Assembly: GCF_016888005.1 (NCBI RefSeq)
Contig: NZ_JAFDVE010000028.1
Coordinates: 1 to 55,927, forward strand
Length of the DNA stretch: 55,927 nucleotides
Direction: 5' to 3'
DNA from: Phycicoccus sp. CSK15P-2
GTDB lineage: Bacteria; Actinomycetota; Actinomycetes; Actinomycetales; Dermatophilaceae
Under the pieces are notes generated by a model. It searched no databases, was not told the origin of the DNA, and saw nothing but the letters and a program-made list of their open reading frames with translations. The position numbers and the translations under genes were made by a program. The number at the start of each line of letters is the position of its first letter. Position 1 is the stretch's first letter. Below are positions 47,970-55,927 of the stretch, in pieces.

Positions 47970-47975
47970 AGCGTA
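47970..47975 (-). promoter_or_regulatory. -10 candidate for the second SpeE-like gene
   Basis: TACGCT on the minus strand is 6 bases before the ATG at 47963. Any -35 would lie inside the rpoC terminator hairpin just upstream. Confidence 0.45.
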
Positions 47976-47984
47976 GGCACACGC

Positions 47985-48033
47985 GACGAGGGCGGGCACC
48001 CGGTGGTCTCCCACCGTGGTGCCCGCCCTCGTC
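47985..48033 (-). terminator. terminator after rpoB-rpoC
   Basis: A nearly continuous 22-bp stem: 47985-48000 pairs with 48018-48033, and inside it CGGTGG pairs with CCACCG around a TCTC loop, with a single unpaired T at 48017. It lies 18 bases after the rpoC stop. Confidence 0.88.
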
Positions 48034-48051
48034 AGGTGCGGGTCGGACCCG

Positions 48052-51939
<3,888 letters not shown>

Positions 51940-51998
51940 GTGGTTCCTTCTCTCGTTCTACGAAATCTCTGGTCTGACTGGTGTGAGTCGGGCGGGCT

Positions 51999-52034
51999 CC
52001 CCGGTCCGGACGCCTCGCGGTGTCCGGGCCGGGG
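51999..52034 (-). promoter_or_regulatory. stem-loop between rpoB and rpoC
   Basis: Arms 51999-52011 and 52022-52034 pair over 13 positions with one G-T pair and a 10-base loop. It begins 6 bases after the rpoB stop. As rpoC depends on this transcript, it is not expected to be a complete terminator. Confidence 0.6.
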
Positions 52035-52040
52035 CACCTG

Positions 52041-55529
<3,489 letters not shown>

Positions 55530-55733
55530 GGAGGGTTCCTTCCACAGGCCTGGTTTGACGTGCGTTCCGGCCGCTCTCCACCCACCGGCTCATCGCAGGA
55601 CCGCCGCTTCGCAGGTCTCCCGGGGCAGCCGGGGGCATGGCGAGGACGACGGCTCGACACCGAGCATGGAAGGTAAGGGGCAGCGCAAAGAAGTACCATA
55701 CCCCACACAGGCAGCACCGTCCAACCGCGTCAA
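55530..55733 (-). promoter_or_regulatory. rpoB leader and promoter candidate
   Basis: TTGGAC (55719-55724) and TATGGT (55695-55700) on the minus strand are 18 bases apart, and TTGACG lies just upstream at 55728-55733. The predicted leader is about 160 nt. No gene is seen here. Confidence 0.5.
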
Positions 55734-55927
55734 GCCCCCTGGCTCCCGGTGCGGACGCCCACGCGAGCGGGCGACGCAGCCAGGATGGCCGCAACACCCC
55801 GTGACGTCAAGCAGTACGGGCCAATCGGCGTTGCTCGCCGGCCGTGGAGGCACGCTCAGCAGGCCGCGATACGGCCGACCCCGGGTGCGGCGGCTGCCAT
55901 CCGGACACGACCGTGGGGGCCCCCCCC
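55734..55927. other. right end without recognised gene
   Basis: Short open frames exist on both strands but show no codon pattern or family motif. The last 13 bases are five G and eight C, like the left end. The expected rplL gene is not reached. Confidence 0.6.

Noticed and set aside
55590-55853. 87-codon frame upstream of rpoB on the minus strand
   Set aside because: It spans the promoter candidate, has no ribosome binding site and no conserved motif.

Overview
The window is a very GC-rich stretch (roughly 70% G+C by eye) carrying the main translation and transcription gene cluster of an actinobacterium. Reading the minus strand from right to left gives rpoB-rpoC, then rpsL-rpsG-fusA-tuf (str operon), then rpsJ to rplO (S10 plus spc operons), secY-adk-map, infA-rpmJ-rpsM-rpsK-rpsD-rpoA-rplQ (alpha operon), truA, and rplM-rpsI-glmM. 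This order, the frequent GTG and TTG starts, the zinc-type S14 and L36, the short adenylate kinase and the extended L17 all point to Actinomycetota. A Micrococcales member near the Intrasporangiaceae is my best guess, but genus cannot be fixed from sequence reading alone. No tRNA, rRNA, CRISPR array, insertion sequence or prophage gene was seen.

Layout. 1-99 is a C/G-only tract at the left end. 121-3044 holds ohr, glmM, rpsI and rplM. 3258-10853 is an accessory block: an ArsR-type regulator with an MFS transporter and an LmeA-like protein, a secreted GH13 amylase, and an ABC-F ATPase. 10888-12652 holds a YjbR-like gene, truA and a lipoprotein. 12786-16826 is the alpha operon. 16990-25326 is a second accessory block between infA and map: a MarR regulator, a multi-pass membrane protein and two CPBP membrane proteases, then meaB-mutB-mutA for methylmalonyl-CoA mutase. 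25425-29012 is map, a divergent SpeE-like gene, adk and secY. 29185-38858 is the unbroken spc plus S10 run of 22 ribosomal protein genes. 39274-41199 is a divergent EamA transporter and LysR regulator pair. 41268-45654 is the str operon. 46018-47963 holds two acetyltransferases and a second SpeE-like gene. 48052-55529 is rpoC and rpoB, with the rpoB promoter region up to the right end, which again finishes in a G/C run.

The core genes work together as ribosome, RNA polymerase, elongation factors, Sec translocon and N-terminal protein processing. They use Shine-Dalgarno starts and tightly overlapping junctions of 1 or 4 nt. The accessory genes around them are mostly short units, and many have a -10-like hexamer only 6-8 nt before the start codon, the mark of leaderless mRNAs. 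Strong inverted repeats lie just after several core stop codons, and a three-way-junction RNA can be drawn between secY and adk. No clearly undescribed defence or mobile system is present. The best candidates for new biology are the secY-adk RNA element, the CPBP protein with an unassigned N-terminal domain in a MarR-controlled membrane module, and the extra C-terminal domain on L17.
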